This document shows, piece after piece, positions 54,868 to 63,915 of a DNA stretch of 64,000 nt (within the stretch, counting starts at the first letter, position 1; each line of letters starts with the position of its first letter). The notes under the pieces are model-generated. The model saw only the letters and a list, made by a program, of their open reading frames with translations, had not been told where the DNA came from and did not search any database. The translations under genes and the position numbers were made by a program. Origin of the DNA: Metabacillus sp. KUDC1714 (GTDB taxonomy: Bacteria > Bacillota > Bacilli > Bacillales > Bacillaceae); contig NZ_CP055263.1 in the NCBI RefSeq assembly GCF_014217835.1, positions 2,793,501-2,857,500 on the forward strand. Direction: 5' to 3'.

Positions 54868-55092
54868 AAATAAGCCCACTCGTACCCAATTGATAGGGAC
54901 GATGGACCGCGGTGCCACCCTACTTATTTCTAAACAGTAGAAATCACTTCAATCTTTAACGCAAGATTACGTCTGCACGTACTATTTTCTGCACAGAAGC
55001 TCAAAAGTCCATTCCATACTGTTCAGTACCTGTTCACAGCAACCACAGGCTCTCTTTAAATGAATCTTGTATGTACTATTCTTTGTCATAGC
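54868..55092 (-). promoter_or_regulatory. T-box riboswitch of trpS (tRNA-Trp)
   Basis: Minus-strand leader with the universal T-box AGGGTGGCACCGCGG (revcomp of 54907-54921), which reads the uncharged tRNA 3' end. Stem I shows AAGAGAG and the specifier region GAATGGACTT (UGG, Trp; near 55010). The terminator is TCGTCCC against GGGTACGA with one bulge, then GTGGGCTTATTTTATTT, a weaker T-run than usual. With repeat A this accounts for the 479-bp gap. Confidence 0.93.
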
Positions 55093-55156
55093 TTAACTAT
55101 TTTTTTCTTATTATAAGAAATGGAGTGAATTTTTGCAAATCTTTTCAAGAAAAGGG

Positions 55157-55516
55157 CTATAAATAGTAAATAAAAAGAGCTACTAGCATGATAGCTGTCA
55201 TGAGAAGACCACAAAAAAGAATCGGAGAATGATCGAAATTCAATAACTCAGAGACAGGGGTCATTTCATTAATTTCCTTTTTTGATAGCTCTTGACCCTT
55301 TGATATAAACATTCTGCGAAATCCATAAGAAATTCCATCAAAGAAGCCACCTTTAACAGTCATGGTTAAAAGTGATAAGAATAATAAAGAACCAGCTATA
55401 ATAAATGAAATATTAATGAATGATAGTAAAGTTAATTTTTGGTAAATGAAAAAAGAAAGTAAGATTGTTGTACATAGAGACACAATAAATAGAGTAAATG
55501 TTCTTTTTTGGAGCAA
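55157..55516 (-). CDS. DUF3899-like membrane protein
   Basis: 119-aa protein with three membrane segments (about residues 5-22, 30-52 and 98-118) and a cytosolic middle stretch (FDGISYGFRRMFISKGQE), fitting the DUF3899 family. I chose a TTG at 55516 with GGAAAGAGAG nine nt upstream; the frame continues to a TTG at 55537 without an RBS, so the start is uncertain. Function unknown. It lies between the trpS leader and the divergent opp operon. Confidence 0.7.
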   Translation of the reverse strand: MLQKRTFTLFIVSLCTTILLSFFIYQKLTLLSFINISFIIAGSLLFLSLLTMTVKGGFFDGISYGFRRMFISKGQELSKKEINEMTPVSELLNFDHSPILFCGLLMTAIMLVALFIYYL

Positions 55517-55908
55517 TTTAAACCACTCTCTTTCCAATATACGTTAATAACCATTATATCAAATGAAAGGTGGTGGAGCTAAAAATAGAAATAAAGTTAT
55601 TCTGATAATGCAATTTGAATGAATATTCACAAGATAGTTGTCGAATTGTGTAGTAAATTGCATTTGGATAGGGAGAATATTTGTTAGATTATGTAACCCT
55701 TTACAAGTCAACGCGTTAAAGCGTTTGTAAGTAAAATGATAAAGGTTATGTAAAGTTAAGTGGGTATTTAGAACTATTTTTTTCTCTTGAATTCTTAATA
55801 TTGTTGCATTTGTGTAAATTTTATTAAAAAAATAAATGCACAATTGTTTGAATACTTGTATAATAACGTTGTAAGTACAACTTGTATAAATAAAAGGGAG
55901 GTCTATTA
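55517..55908. other. Intergenic region with opp promoter candidates
   Basis: A 392-bp AT-rich region without a convincing gene. TATAAT at 55859 with TGCACA 16 bp upstream is a candidate promoter for oppA, with about 45 nt of leader. AACGCGTTAAAGCGTT near 55709 is an imperfect palindrome. A minus-strand open frame of 129 codons here has no RBS and no recognisable protein. Confidence 0.4.
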
Positions 55909-57600
55909 GTGAAAAGGTCGAAATATTTTCTACTTTTAGCTTTAACACTAGTACTCAGTATGTTCTTAGCAGCATGTAACGGTGGCGGGGATACTGGGAA
56001 AGAGACAGATACTGGTGCTGATGAAGGTAAAGAAGCAACACAAGAAATTAAAGCATTAGAATCACAAGCGATTCCATCAATGGATAGCGTTATGGCCCAA
56101 GATACAGTTAGTTTCACTACAATGAACAATGTAATGGAAGGATTATATCGTCTTGATCCTAACCAAGAAGTAGTACCTGGTATGGCTGATGGTGATCCTG
56201 AAGTTAGTGAAGACGGAACAGTCTACACATTTAAATTAAGAGATGCAAAATGGTCTAACGGCGATTCTGTAACCGCTAACGACTTTGTTTATGCTTGGCA
56301 ACGAGCAATTAATCCTGAAAATGCTTCACCTTATGGTCCATACATGATGGATGGGAAAATTAAAGGTGCTGCTGAAATTTCTGCAGCTGGAGCAGCGAAA
56401 AAAGAATATGATCTTAACACTTTAGGTGTTAAGGCAATTGATGAAAAAACACTTGAAGTTACATTAGAAAGACCAATTCCTTACTTTAAATCTTTAATGG
56501 CGTTCCCAACGTTCTATCCACAAAACCAAAAGTTTGTTGAAGAGCAAGGTGAAAATTACGCAAAAACTGCGGAAAACCTAGTATATAACGGACCATTCGT
56601 TTTATCTGACTGGGGTGGAAGTACAGCATCTGAATGGACTTACTCTAAAAATAAAGATTATTGGGATGCAGAAACAGTTAAGCTAGAAACAGTTCAATGG
56701 AATGTATTGAAGGATTCACAGTCATCTGCAAATGCATTTGAAACTGGTGAAGCTGACGTTACAGGAAAACTTTCTTCTGACATTGTTCCTCAATATGAGG
56801 GTGATGAAAGATTAGTTAATTGGTTAGAGCCAACTATTTTCTGGCTTAAATTTAACCAAAAAGAAAATGATGCATTGAAAAATCCAGATATTCGTAAAGC
56901 AATTGCACAAGCAATTAACAAAGAAGATTACGTTAACAGTGTATTAAACAATGGTTCAATTGTTGCGAACTATGCTGTTCCTAAAGAATTCGCTAAAAAC
57001 GATGAAACTGGGAAAGATTTCCGAGAAATTAATGGTGATGAATTATTACCTTATAATGTAGATGAAGCGAAAAAGGCTTGGGAAAAAGGCTTAGCAGCGA
57101 TTGGAACAGATACAGTTGAAGTTAGATACTTAGGTGATGATACTGAAAGTGCTAAGAAAACAGCTGAATACATTAAAAACCAATTAGAAACAAATCTTCC
57201 AGGTCTAAAACTTAAAGTTGAAAGTGTACCATTTAGCGTACGTTTAGACCGTGAAAATTCTCAGGATTATGATATCCAATTAGCTGGTTGGGGTCCTGAC
57301 TACTTAGATCCAATGACTTTCTCTGACTTATGGTTAACTGGCGGAGGAAACAATAAGATGGATTACTCTAATGAGAAATACGATAAGTTAGTAAAAGATG
57401 CTCAAACAACTTTAGCTCAGCAACCAGTAGAGCGTTATGATGCTCTTGCTCAAGCTGAGAAAATTTTACTTGAAGAAGACGCTGCGATTGCACCACTTTA
57501 TCAACGTTCTTCAAACGTATTAGTAAATGAGAAGGTTGATGGATTCACTTACCATTTAGTAGGTCCAGAATATAGCTTTAAATGGACATCTGTAAAATAA
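55909..57600 (+). CDS. oppA: Oligopeptide ABC transporter, substrate-binding lipoprotein
   Basis: 563-aa extracellular lipoprotein: signal ALTLVLSMFLAAC with the lipid Cys at about 23, then an SBP_bac_5 peptide-binding domain (ESQAIPSMDSVMAQDTVSF, LRDAKWSNGDSVTANDFVYA, VRYLGDDTES, YDIQLAGWGPDYLDPMTF). Starts with GTG at 55909 after AAAGGGAGG. First gene of oppABCDF, which imports short peptides and, in B. subtilis, the sporulation and competence pheromones. Confidence 0.95.
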   Translation: MKRSKYFLLLALTLVLSMFLAACNGGGDTGKETDTGADEGKEATQEIKALESQAIPSMDSVMAQDTVSFTTMNNVMEGLYRLDPNQEVVPGMADGDPEVSEDGTVYTFKLRDAKWSNGDSVTANDFVYAWQRAINPENASPYGPYMMDGKIKGAAEISAAGAAKKEYDLNTLGVKAIDEKTLEVTLERPIPYFKSLMAFPTFYPQNQKFVEEQGENYAKTAENLVYNGPFVLSDWGGSTASEWTYSKNKDYWDAETVKLETVQWNVLKDSQSSANAFETGEADVTGKLSSDIVPQYEGDERLVNWLEPTIFWLKFNQKENDALKNPDIRKAIAQAINKEDYVNSVLNNGSIVANYAVPKEFAKNDETGKDFREINGDELLPYNVDEAKKAWEKGLAAIGTDTVEVRYLGDDTESAKKTAEYIKNQLETNLPGLKLKVESVPFSVRLDRENSQDYDIQLAGWGPDYLDPMTFSDLWLTGGGNNKMDYSNEKYDKLVKDAQTTLAQQPVERYDALAQAEKILLEEDAAIAPLYQRSSNVLVNEKVDGFTYHLVGPEYSFKWTSVK

Positions 57601-57746
57601 TACGTTTTTAATTAACTATGTCTAACTGTTACAATGACTACCTTGGTTGAAAGAGAGTATGTTGATTGTCAATATACTCTCTTTTCCCTTGCTGGAAAAT
57701 TGTCGAACTTTGTAGAAAATTCAAAATCTTCGGGAGGTGCACTCAT

Positions 57747-58676
57747 ATGGTGAAATACTTAACTCAACGTATATTTTATATGATCATTACTCTATTTTTA
57801 ATTGCCACGTTTACATTTTTCCTCATGAAAATTATCCCTGGTACGCCTTTTACGAATGCTGGTAAATTATCTGAAACACAGCTTACGATCATGAAAGACA
57901 AGTATGGTTTAGATGAGCCAATGCCAGTTCAATATATGAACTATATGGTGAATATGTTGAAAGGAGACTTAGGTGTTTCCTTTCAATTCGATAATGTAGG
58001 TGTTACTGAAATTCTTTTAAATAGTATTGGTCCCTCGGCAACACTTGGGTTTCAAGCAATTCTATTTGGAACAATTTTTGGAATTATTTTGGGAGTTATC
58101 TCAGCGTTAAAACAAAATACATGGGTTGATTATAGCTCAACATTTATCGCAGTTTTAGGGAAATCAATACCTTCATTCGTATTTGCGGGACTATTGCAAT
58201 ATTATATCGGTGTAAAATTAGGTTGGTTCCCTGTTGCGTTTTGGAGAGGACCAGAATATACGGTGTTACCAACAATTGCTTTAGCGATGTTCCCGATTGC
58301 TACTGCAGCCAGATTTGTTAGAACCGAAATGGTAGAGGTGTTAGAATCTGATTACATTACCCTGGCAAAGGCAAAAGGTGCAAGCTGGTTTGATATCGCA
58401 TTTAAGCATGCGCTTCGAAATGCATTAATTCCGGTTATCACTGTTTTAGGGCCGTTGGTTGTAAGTTTAATGACGGGCTCACTAGTTATTGAAAAAATAT
58501 TTGGTATTCCAGGTCTTGGTGAACAATTCGTTAAATCTATTACAGTAAATGATTATCCTGTCATCATGGGTACTACTATCCTTTTTGCGGTACTATTCGT
58601 TGTTGTTATCTTAATTGTAGATATACTATATGGAATTATTGATCCGCGGATTCGATTAGCGGGAGGGAAAAAATAA
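57747..58676 (+). CDS. oppB: Oligopeptide ABC transporter permease
   Basis: 309-aa permease with six membrane segments. The EAA loop contacting the ATPases is DYITLAKAKGASWFDIAFKH. The start at 57747 follows GGGAGGTGC; an upstream in-frame region is not coding-like. It overlaps oppC by one base (TAATG). The 146-bp gap after oppA often lets oppA be made in excess, but no clear partial terminator is seen. Confidence 0.95.
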   Translation: MVKYLTQRIFYMIITLFLIATFTFFLMKIIPGTPFTNAGKLSETQLTIMKDKYGLDEPMPVQYMNYMVNMLKGDLGVSFQFDNVGVTEILLNSIGPSATLGFQAILFGTIFGIILGVISALKQNTWVDYSSTFIAVLGKSIPSFVFAGLLQYYIGVKLGWFPVAFWRGPEYTVLPTIALAMFPIATAARFVRTEMVEVLESDYITLAKAKGASWFDIAFKHALRNALIPVITVLGPLVVSLMTGSLVIEKIFGIPGLGEQFVKSITVNDYPVIMGTTILFAVLFVVVILIVDILYGIIDPRIRLAGGKK

Positions 58677-59698
58677 TGGCACAAGAAAAAATAACAAAAG
58701 ACTTGTTTACTCCCGCTCAAATAGATGCTAACAAAAGTGAAGAGATTTCAAAACCAAGTCTTAATTATTGGCAAGATGCATGGTTACGAGTGAGGAAAAA
58801 TAAAGGAGCGATAGTTAGTTTAGTTGTCTTAGTCCTATTAACAATTATGGCTCTTGTAGGTCCACACATTAATGATCATGGATATGATGATCAAAATTTA
58901 AAACACAATAATTTACCACCAAGAATTCCAGTGTTAGAAAATGTTAGTTGGTTACCATTTGATGGTGATTTAGAAAGAAGAAATGGCGATGTTTACAATG
59001 CCTATGAGCAAAAGAATGTTGACGAATATTATTGGTTAGGTACTGATAGTCTAGGTCGTGATCTCTTTACACGTGTATGGAAAGGAACACAAGTTTCTTT
59101 ATATATCGCTGTATTAGCTGCAGTTATAGACATGGTTATTGGTGTTATATATGGTGCGATTTCTGGTTTCGTAGGTGGACGAACAGATAATATTTTGCAA
59201 CGTATTACAGAAATATTAGTTGGGATTCCAAACCTTGTTGTCGTAATCCTAATGATTATTGTATTAGATCCAGGTATTTTATCTATTACCATTGCATTAA
59301 CGATTACTGGATGGGTCGGAATGGCAAGGGTAGTACGTGCTCAAGTAATGAAATTAAAGCAACAAGAATATGTTTTAGCAGCTAGAACACTGGGACTTGC
59401 AAATGGGAAAATAATTTGGAAGCATCTACTTCCCAATTTAGCAGGTGTAATTATCATTAATACGATGTTTACAATTCCAAATGCAATTTTCTTCGAAGCA
59501 TTTTTAAGTTTCATTGGTTTAGGGTTACAGCCACCATTAGCTTCATTAGGTACACTTATTGATGACGGCTTTAAAGTACTTCAATTATACCCTTATCAAA
59601 TGATAATTCCGGCAGTGGTTATCAGTTTAATTATGATCTGTTTTAACATGATTGCAGATGGACTACGCGATGCTTTGGATCCGAAAATGCGTGACTAA
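58676..59698 (+). CDS. oppC: Oligopeptide ABC transporter permease
   Basis: 340-aa permease with the N-terminal OppC domain (PSLNYWQDAWLRVRKNKGAI) and five or six membrane segments. EAA loop YVLAARTLGLANGKIIWKHL. RBS GGGAGGGAAAA lies within the end of oppB. It pairs with OppB to form the channel. Confidence 0.95.
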   Translation: MAQEKITKDLFTPAQIDANKSEEISKPSLNYWQDAWLRVRKNKGAIVSLVVLVLLTIMALVGPHINDHGYDDQNLKHNNLPPRIPVLENVSWLPFDGDLERRNGDVYNAYEQKNVDEYYWLGTDSLGRDLFTRVWKGTQVSLYIAVLAAVIDMVIGVIYGAISGFVGGRTDNILQRITEILVGIPNLVVVILMIIVLDPGILSITIALTITGWVGMARVVRAQVMKLKQQEYVLAARTLGLANGKIIWKHLLPNLAGVIIINTMFTIPNAIFFEAFLSFIGLGLQPPLASLGTLIDDGFKVLQLYPYQMIIPAVVISLIMICFNMIADGLRDALDPKMRD

Positions 59699-59716
59699 AA
59701 AGGTAGGTGAATAATA

Positions 59717-60760
59717 ATGGAAAAAATCTTAGAGGTTAAAGACTTGCACATTTCATTCCATACGTTTTCAGGAGAAGTACAGGCAATTCGAGGTGTCGAT
59801 TTTGATTTACTCAAAGGTGAGACTTTAGCAATTGTTGGTGAATCTGGATCAGGTAAATCTGTAACAACAAAAGCGATTATGCGCTTGTTACCTGAATCAA
59901 ACTCTGAAATTAAGAACGGTGAAATCCTTTTTGAAGGCAAAGATTTAGCCAAGTTATCTAATAAAGCAATGCAAAAAATCCGTGGTAAAGATATTTCAAT
60001 GATTTTCCAAGATCCGATGACATCATTAAATCCCACAATGAAAATTGGAAAGCAAATCATTGAGCCGATTGTTAAGCATCAAAATTTAAGTAAGAGTGCT
60101 GCAAAAGAGCGTGCGATTGATTTGTTAAGATTAGTTGGGATTCCACAACCAGAAGCTCGTTTCAATCAATATCCACATCAATTCTCTGGTGGGATGAGAC
60201 AAAGGGTCGTTATTGCCATTGCACTTGCATGTAATCCAAAGGTTTTAATTGCTGATGAGCCAACAACAGCATTGGATGTAACGATTCAAGCGCAAATTTT
60301 AGAGCTTATGAAAGAACTACAAAAAAAGATTGATACATCAATTGTTTTTATTACACATGACCTTGGTGTGGTAGCAAACGTAGCTGATCGAGTTGCGGTT
60401 ATGTACGGTGGAAAAATTGTTGAGATTGGTACAGTTGACGAGGTATTCTATAATCCACAACATCCTTATACATGGGGATTAATTAGTTCAATGCCAAGTC
60501 TTGATAGTGAAGATGAAGAATTATATGCAATTCCTGGAACTCCACCAAATTTATTATATCCTCCAAAAGGTGATGCCTTCGCACCTCGTAATGAGTATGT
60601 GATGAAAATTGATTTGGAAGAGCAGCCACCAATGTTTAAAGTATCTGATACACATTATGCAGCAACATGGTTACTTCACCCTGACGCACCAAAGGTAGAA
60701 CCACCTGCTGCAGTAAAGCGACGTCAACGTCAAATCCCTGAAAAAAAGGAGGGAAACTAA
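59717..60760 (+). CDS. oppD: Oligopeptide ABC transporter ATPase
   Basis: 347-aa ATPase. Walker A GESGSGKSVT, signature FSGGMRQRVV, Walker B VLIADEPTTALDV and switch His in FITHDLG. The C-terminal oligo_HPY extension carries PYTWGLISSMP but lacks the usual cluster-binding cysteines (LYPPKGDAFAPRNEY). It ends 1 bp before oppF. Confidence 0.95.
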   Translation: MEKILEVKDLHISFHTFSGEVQAIRGVDFDLLKGETLAIVGESGSGKSVTTKAIMRLLPESNSEIKNGEILFEGKDLAKLSNKAMQKIRGKDISMIFQDPMTSLNPTMKIGKQIIEPIVKHQNLSKSAAKERAIDLLRLVGIPQPEARFNQYPHQFSGGMRQRVVIAIALACNPKVLIADEPTTALDVTIQAQILELMKELQKKIDTSIVFITHDLGVVANVADRVAVMYGGKIVEIGTVDEVFYNPQHPYTWGLISSMPSLDSEDEELYAIPGTPPNLLYPPKGDAFAPRNEYVMKIDLEEQPPMFKVSDTHYAATWLLHPDAPKVEPPAAVKRRQRQIPEKKEGN

Positions 60761-60761
60761 G

Positions 60762-61700
60762 GTGGCGAATAAAGAAAAACTAGTAGAAATAAAAAATCTA
60801 AAACAATACTTTAACGTAGGTAAACCTAACGAAGTTAAAGCGGTTGATAATATTTCATTTGATATTTATAAAGGTGAGACGTTAGGATTAGTTGGTGAAT
60901 CTGGCTGTGGAAAATCAACAACTGGAAGAACAATTATTCGTTTATATGATGCAACAGATGGTGAAGTCATATTTGATGGAACGGATGTTCATGGGAAAAA
61001 ATCAAGGTCACAGCTAAAGGAATTCAACCGAAAAATGCAAATGATCTTTCAGGATCCCCAAGCATCGTTGAATCCGCGAATGAAGGTCTCAGATATTATT
61101 GCTGAAGGTATTGATATTCATGGTCTTGCTAAATCTAAAACAGAACGTATGAATCGCGTAATCGAACTTCTTGAAACAGTTGGTTTAAACAAAGAGCATG
61201 CAAATCGTTACCCACATGAGTTTAGTGGTGGACAACGTCAACGAATTGGAATTGCTCGTGCTCTTGCTGTGGAACCGGAATTTATTATTGCTGATGAACC
61301 AATCTCGGCTCTTGATGTGTCCATCCAAGCACAGGTTGTAAACTTAATGAGAAAACTTCAAAAGGAAAAAGGGCTAACTTATTTATTCATTGCCCATGAC
61401 CTTTCAATGGTTAAGTACATTAGTGATCGTATTGGGGTTATGTATTTTGGAAAGCTAGTAGAGCTTGCCGATGCTAATGAACTTTACAATAATCCGATTC
61501 ATCCATATACACAGTCGTTATTATCGGCAATTCCACTTCCGGATCCCGATTATGAACGCACCCGTGTTAGGAAGACATATAATCCAAGTATGCACAATTA
61601 CAAGCCAGATGAAGAAGTTGAATTCCGTGAAGTGAAGCCAGGTCATTTTGTCATGTGTTCACAAATCGAATTTGCTCAATATAAAAAACAGTATTCATAA
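60762..61700 (+). CDS. oppF: Oligopeptide ABC transporter ATPase
   Basis: 312-aa ATPase, partner of OppD. Walker A GESGCGKSTTGR, signature FSGGQRQRIG, Walker B FIIADEPISALDV, switch FIAHDLSMV and PYTQSLLSAIPLPDP. Starts with GTG at 60762 after AAGGAGGGAAACTAAG. Last gene of the operon, with a terminator directly after. Confidence 0.95.
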   Translation: MANKEKLVEIKNLKQYFNVGKPNEVKAVDNISFDIYKGETLGLVGESGCGKSTTGRTIIRLYDATDGEVIFDGTDVHGKKSRSQLKEFNRKMQMIFQDPQASLNPRMKVSDIIAEGIDIHGLAKSKTERMNRVIELLETVGLNKEHANRYPHEFSGGQRQRIGIARALAVEPEFIIADEPISALDVSIQAQVVNLMRKLQKEKGLTYLFIAHDLSMVKYISDRIGVMYFGKLVELADANELYNNPIHPYTQSLLSAIPLPDPDYERTRVRKTYNPSMHNYKPDEEVEFREVKPGHFVMCSQIEFAQYKKQYS

Positions 61701-61708
61701 ACAATTTG

Positions 61709-61745
61709 AGGTTGCCTTTGATATTAAAGGGGCAATCTTTTTTTG
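61709..61745 (+). terminator. Intrinsic terminator of the opp operon
   Basis: GTTGCCTTT pairs with AAAGGGGCAAT (bulged) around GATATT and runs into TTTTTTT. Confidence 0.82.
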
Positions 61746-61749
61746 TCGT

Positions 61750-61858
61750 ATTTTAACTTAAGGCTGTTTTCGCAAACTTTGTAGCTTTTAAATAGTATTG
61801 GTTGGTTGATTGACGCTCCAGGATGCTCGCTTTCCGTGGTGCGGGCGATGAGCCTCCC
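61750..61858 (-). repeat. Repeat B, copy 5, left part (split by IS110)
   Basis: Reverse orientation to copy 1: CGCAAACTTTGTAGC, GGTTGATTGACGCTCC, GATGCTCGCTTTCCG and GGGCGATGAGCCTCC. It stops at GAGCCTCC, where intact copies continue TCAGCG; the rest resumes at 63621. Confidence 0.88.
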
Positions 61859-61869
61859 TCTAGAAATGT

Positions 61870-62233
61870 TGGTATATCAACGCTTAAAACTGTTTTAATA
61901 GACAGAAAAAAAATTTTCACTTACTGATTTTCACTACAGATTATCATCAATTTCCAAAAGTTCAAAATATTGTTATTCTGAGGTTACGCTTCGCTAGAGT
62001 TAATTGGAAATGATTAACTCTAAGTGCTTATATGATGCACTTCGGATCTCTGCGAATCTTATGATGACGTACCCTCCCATGTCTCTTGGCGTCTAACGCG
62101 TACATTCCTTCGTTCGGTCTATTCATAAGGCAGAGGCTGGCTATGCTCCTCGAGGGACTCTTAGTCTAATGGCTCATTTCGTGCCAACTTCTCCGTGTCA
62201 TCCTATTGTCTAGATTACAAACTAGGAAGTTGC
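61870..62233 (-). ncRNA. Candidate bridge RNA region of the IS110-family element
   Basis: Non-coding stretch downstream of the transposase, with stable local stems (AGAGTTAATC/GATTAACTCT type at 62000-62025; AAGTGC/GCACTT at 62021-62043). It contains ATGCTCCTC (62143-62151), the nine bases found at the right insertion junction (63618-63626), and the complement of AGCCTC (62133-62138), found at the left junction. In known IS110 elements such guides pick donor and target sites. Confidence 0.55.
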
Positions 62234-63514
62234 TTAGGCTGCCTCTTTGAGGCAATGGAGATCTGTTAACATATGATTTACATTAAAGTGCACTCGTTTT
62301 GTACACAAAGCGTGTAGAATTTTTAGTAATTTCCCGCATAAAACAACCATGGCTTCTTTCTTCTTTAATGGATTGACAGTACGAGTCGTATAGTAATGGT
62401 ACAAAGATTTAAACGCTATGTTGTGTTGAATTATAGGGAGGATGACTCTAAATAATATAGCCCGTAACTTCCTCCTACCTCTTTTGGAAATTTTCTTTTG
62501 ACCTTTGTGTTGGCCAGAAGAGTTTTCTCTAAGCGTGAGCCCCGCTAATTTAATTAATTGGCGTGGGTGCTGATATTGCCTAAGAGAACCTATCTCAGAG
62601 AGTAGTTCAACAACAGTATTTTCGCCTAAACCAGGAATAGATAAAATATACTCATAGTCTGTCAATTGTTGAGCGAGGTCATTTAACCTTGATGATAAGA
62701 CCTCCAGTTGGTTTGAAAGAGCTTTGTACTGAGAAAGTAATGTATCCATTTCAAATCGGGCCATTTCTAGCCCCTCAGTTAAACCAATGGACTGACCGGC
62801 TATTGATTTTAGCTTTTGTATTTTAGAAACGGAAAGACACTTTATTCCTTCAACCCTTTTGTAAAGTGAGATAAGTTCTTCATCATTTTTCCCATCAAAA
62901 TCGATTGGCAAAGGTGTCACCTCGAGAACAGCGCATGCGTTTTTACCGAAGCTTTTGAATACATGATGGAACTCAGGGAAATAAAGATCTGTCCACCGAA
63001 TCATTCGATTCTTAAGTGATACGATGTCTTCCTGCATTTTAGTCCGAAAACTCGCCCCATTACGAAGTTCGGCTTCTGTCCCTTCTAAAATTCGTGTATA
63101 GTTGAACCGGCCATCGCGGATTAAAGAAGCGATAACGCGAGCGTCCTTTTGATCATTCTTAGTTTGAAGGTTATCATCTAATTCCTTCGTTCTATTCACA
63201 TGCATAGGGTTAACCATGACAAATTGAATATTATTTTCGACTAAATAAGCAGCTAAGTTCATCCAATAATGCCCTGTGGGCTCAAAGCCGACTAAGACAT
63301 CTGTCTTTTCATGTGATTCTAGTAGAGAATGAATCATATTGTGTAGTTGCTCAAACCCATCAAGGGATTGTATGAACGGAAACGGTTTTTGCAAAATTCG
63401 TCCACGATCATCGATAGCGCATGCGTAATGTTTTTTCTTCGCAATGTCTATTCCAATAACAAGTGTTTTTTCAGATACTTGATTAATTTTGGTATTCATA
63501 TTACTATTCATCAT
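62234..63514 (-). CDS. IS110-family transposase/recombinase
   Basis: 426-aa DEDD recombinase. The N-terminal RuvC-like domain has Asp in VIGIDIAKKKH, Glu in GFEPTGHYW and Asps in KNDQKDARVIA. The central part is a coiled coil (about 230-280). The C-terminal Transposase_20 domain has ILSIPGLGENTVVELL and NSSGQHKGQKKISKRGRRK with the catalytic Ser. GGAGGACCAT precedes tandem ATGs at 63514/63511. The frame is intact, so the element may be active. These enzymes use a bridge RNA and leave no or very short target duplications. Confidence 0.95.
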   Translation of the reverse strand: MMNSNMNTKINQVSEKTLVIGIDIAKKKHYACAIDDRGRILQKPFPFIQSLDGFEQLHNMIHSLLESHEKTDVLVGFEPTGHYWMNLAAYLVENNIQFVMVNPMHVNRTKELDDNLQTKNDQKDARVIASLIRDGRFNYTRILEGTEAELRNGASFRTKMQEDIVSLKNRMIRWTDLYFPEFHHVFKSFGKNACAVLEVTPLPIDFDGKNDEELISLYKRVEGIKCLSVSKIQKLKSIAGQSIGLTEGLEMARFEMDTLLSQYKALSNQLEVLSSRLNDLAQQLTDYEYILSIPGLGENTVVELLSEIGSLRQYQHPRQLIKLAGLTLRENSSGQHKGQKKISKRGRRKLRAILFRVILPIIQHNIAFKSLYHYYTTRTVNPLKKKEAMVVLCGKLLKILHALCTKRVHFNVNHMLTDLHCLKEAA

Positions 63515-63620
63515 ATGGTCCTCCTGTATGGTGATGAGTCAATTTAGTCGTTGATACTCAAGCATCATACAAGAGGACTTTTTGTTTTGCAAGAAGCCTT
63601 AAGGATATTAAACAGGAATG

Positions 63621-63745
63621 CTCCTCAGCGCGAAGCGCCTGCGGGGTCTCATCTGTCCCGCTACTCCCACAGGAGTCTCGCATATCCGTTCCAATCAACC
63701 TAATCAGTTTTGTTCAAAAACAACAATCTTTTAGAGAAGAGCCTA
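63621..63745 (-). repeat. Repeat B, copy 5, right part
   Basis: CTCCTCAGCGCGAAGCGCCT, GCGGGGTCTCATCTGTCCCG, CAGGAGTCTCGCATATCCGT, TCCAATCAACC, then a tail matching 6572-6610 in reverse. It continues the copy that breaks off at 61858. With the IS end it fills most of the gap 63515-63915. Confidence 0.88.
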
Positions 63746-63915
63746 ACTTAAAACCTAAAAGTTTTCTTTATCTTCATAGGACATGTTGCATATACTAAAT
63801 GACAAGCTTTTTTAAACCGTTACATTAATCCGTAATAGAAATCCTACTTACTAATCTATATAGGCTTGATTATTTTCTATATAATAAAAATAGAAATTAA
63901 AATGGGGGATTACTA

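Larger units (their letters stand above)
61859..63624 (-). mobile_element. IS110-family insertion sequence inside repeat B
   Basis: About 1766 bp, bounded by comparing the split repeat with intact copies. The shared CTCC (61855-61858 and 63621-63624) leaves an uncertainty of up to 4 bp. It carries one transposase gene, a non-coding stretch of about 375 bp after it and about 110 bp before it. TATCAACG at 61875 and its inverse at 63549 are candidate subterminal inverted repeats. The long stretch downstream of the gene is the IS1111-subgroup layout. Confidence 0.85.

Noticed and set aside
54868..55092. A structured stretch that could be taken for a tRNA gene cluster
   Set aside because: The T-box motif, specifier region and terminator show it to be the trpS leader; no tRNA or rRNA gene was seen in the window.
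55559..55948. 129-codon minus-strand frame over the opp promoter region
   Set aside because: It crosses the oppA start and RBS, has no RBS of its own and its composition looks like translated AT-rich non-coding DNA.
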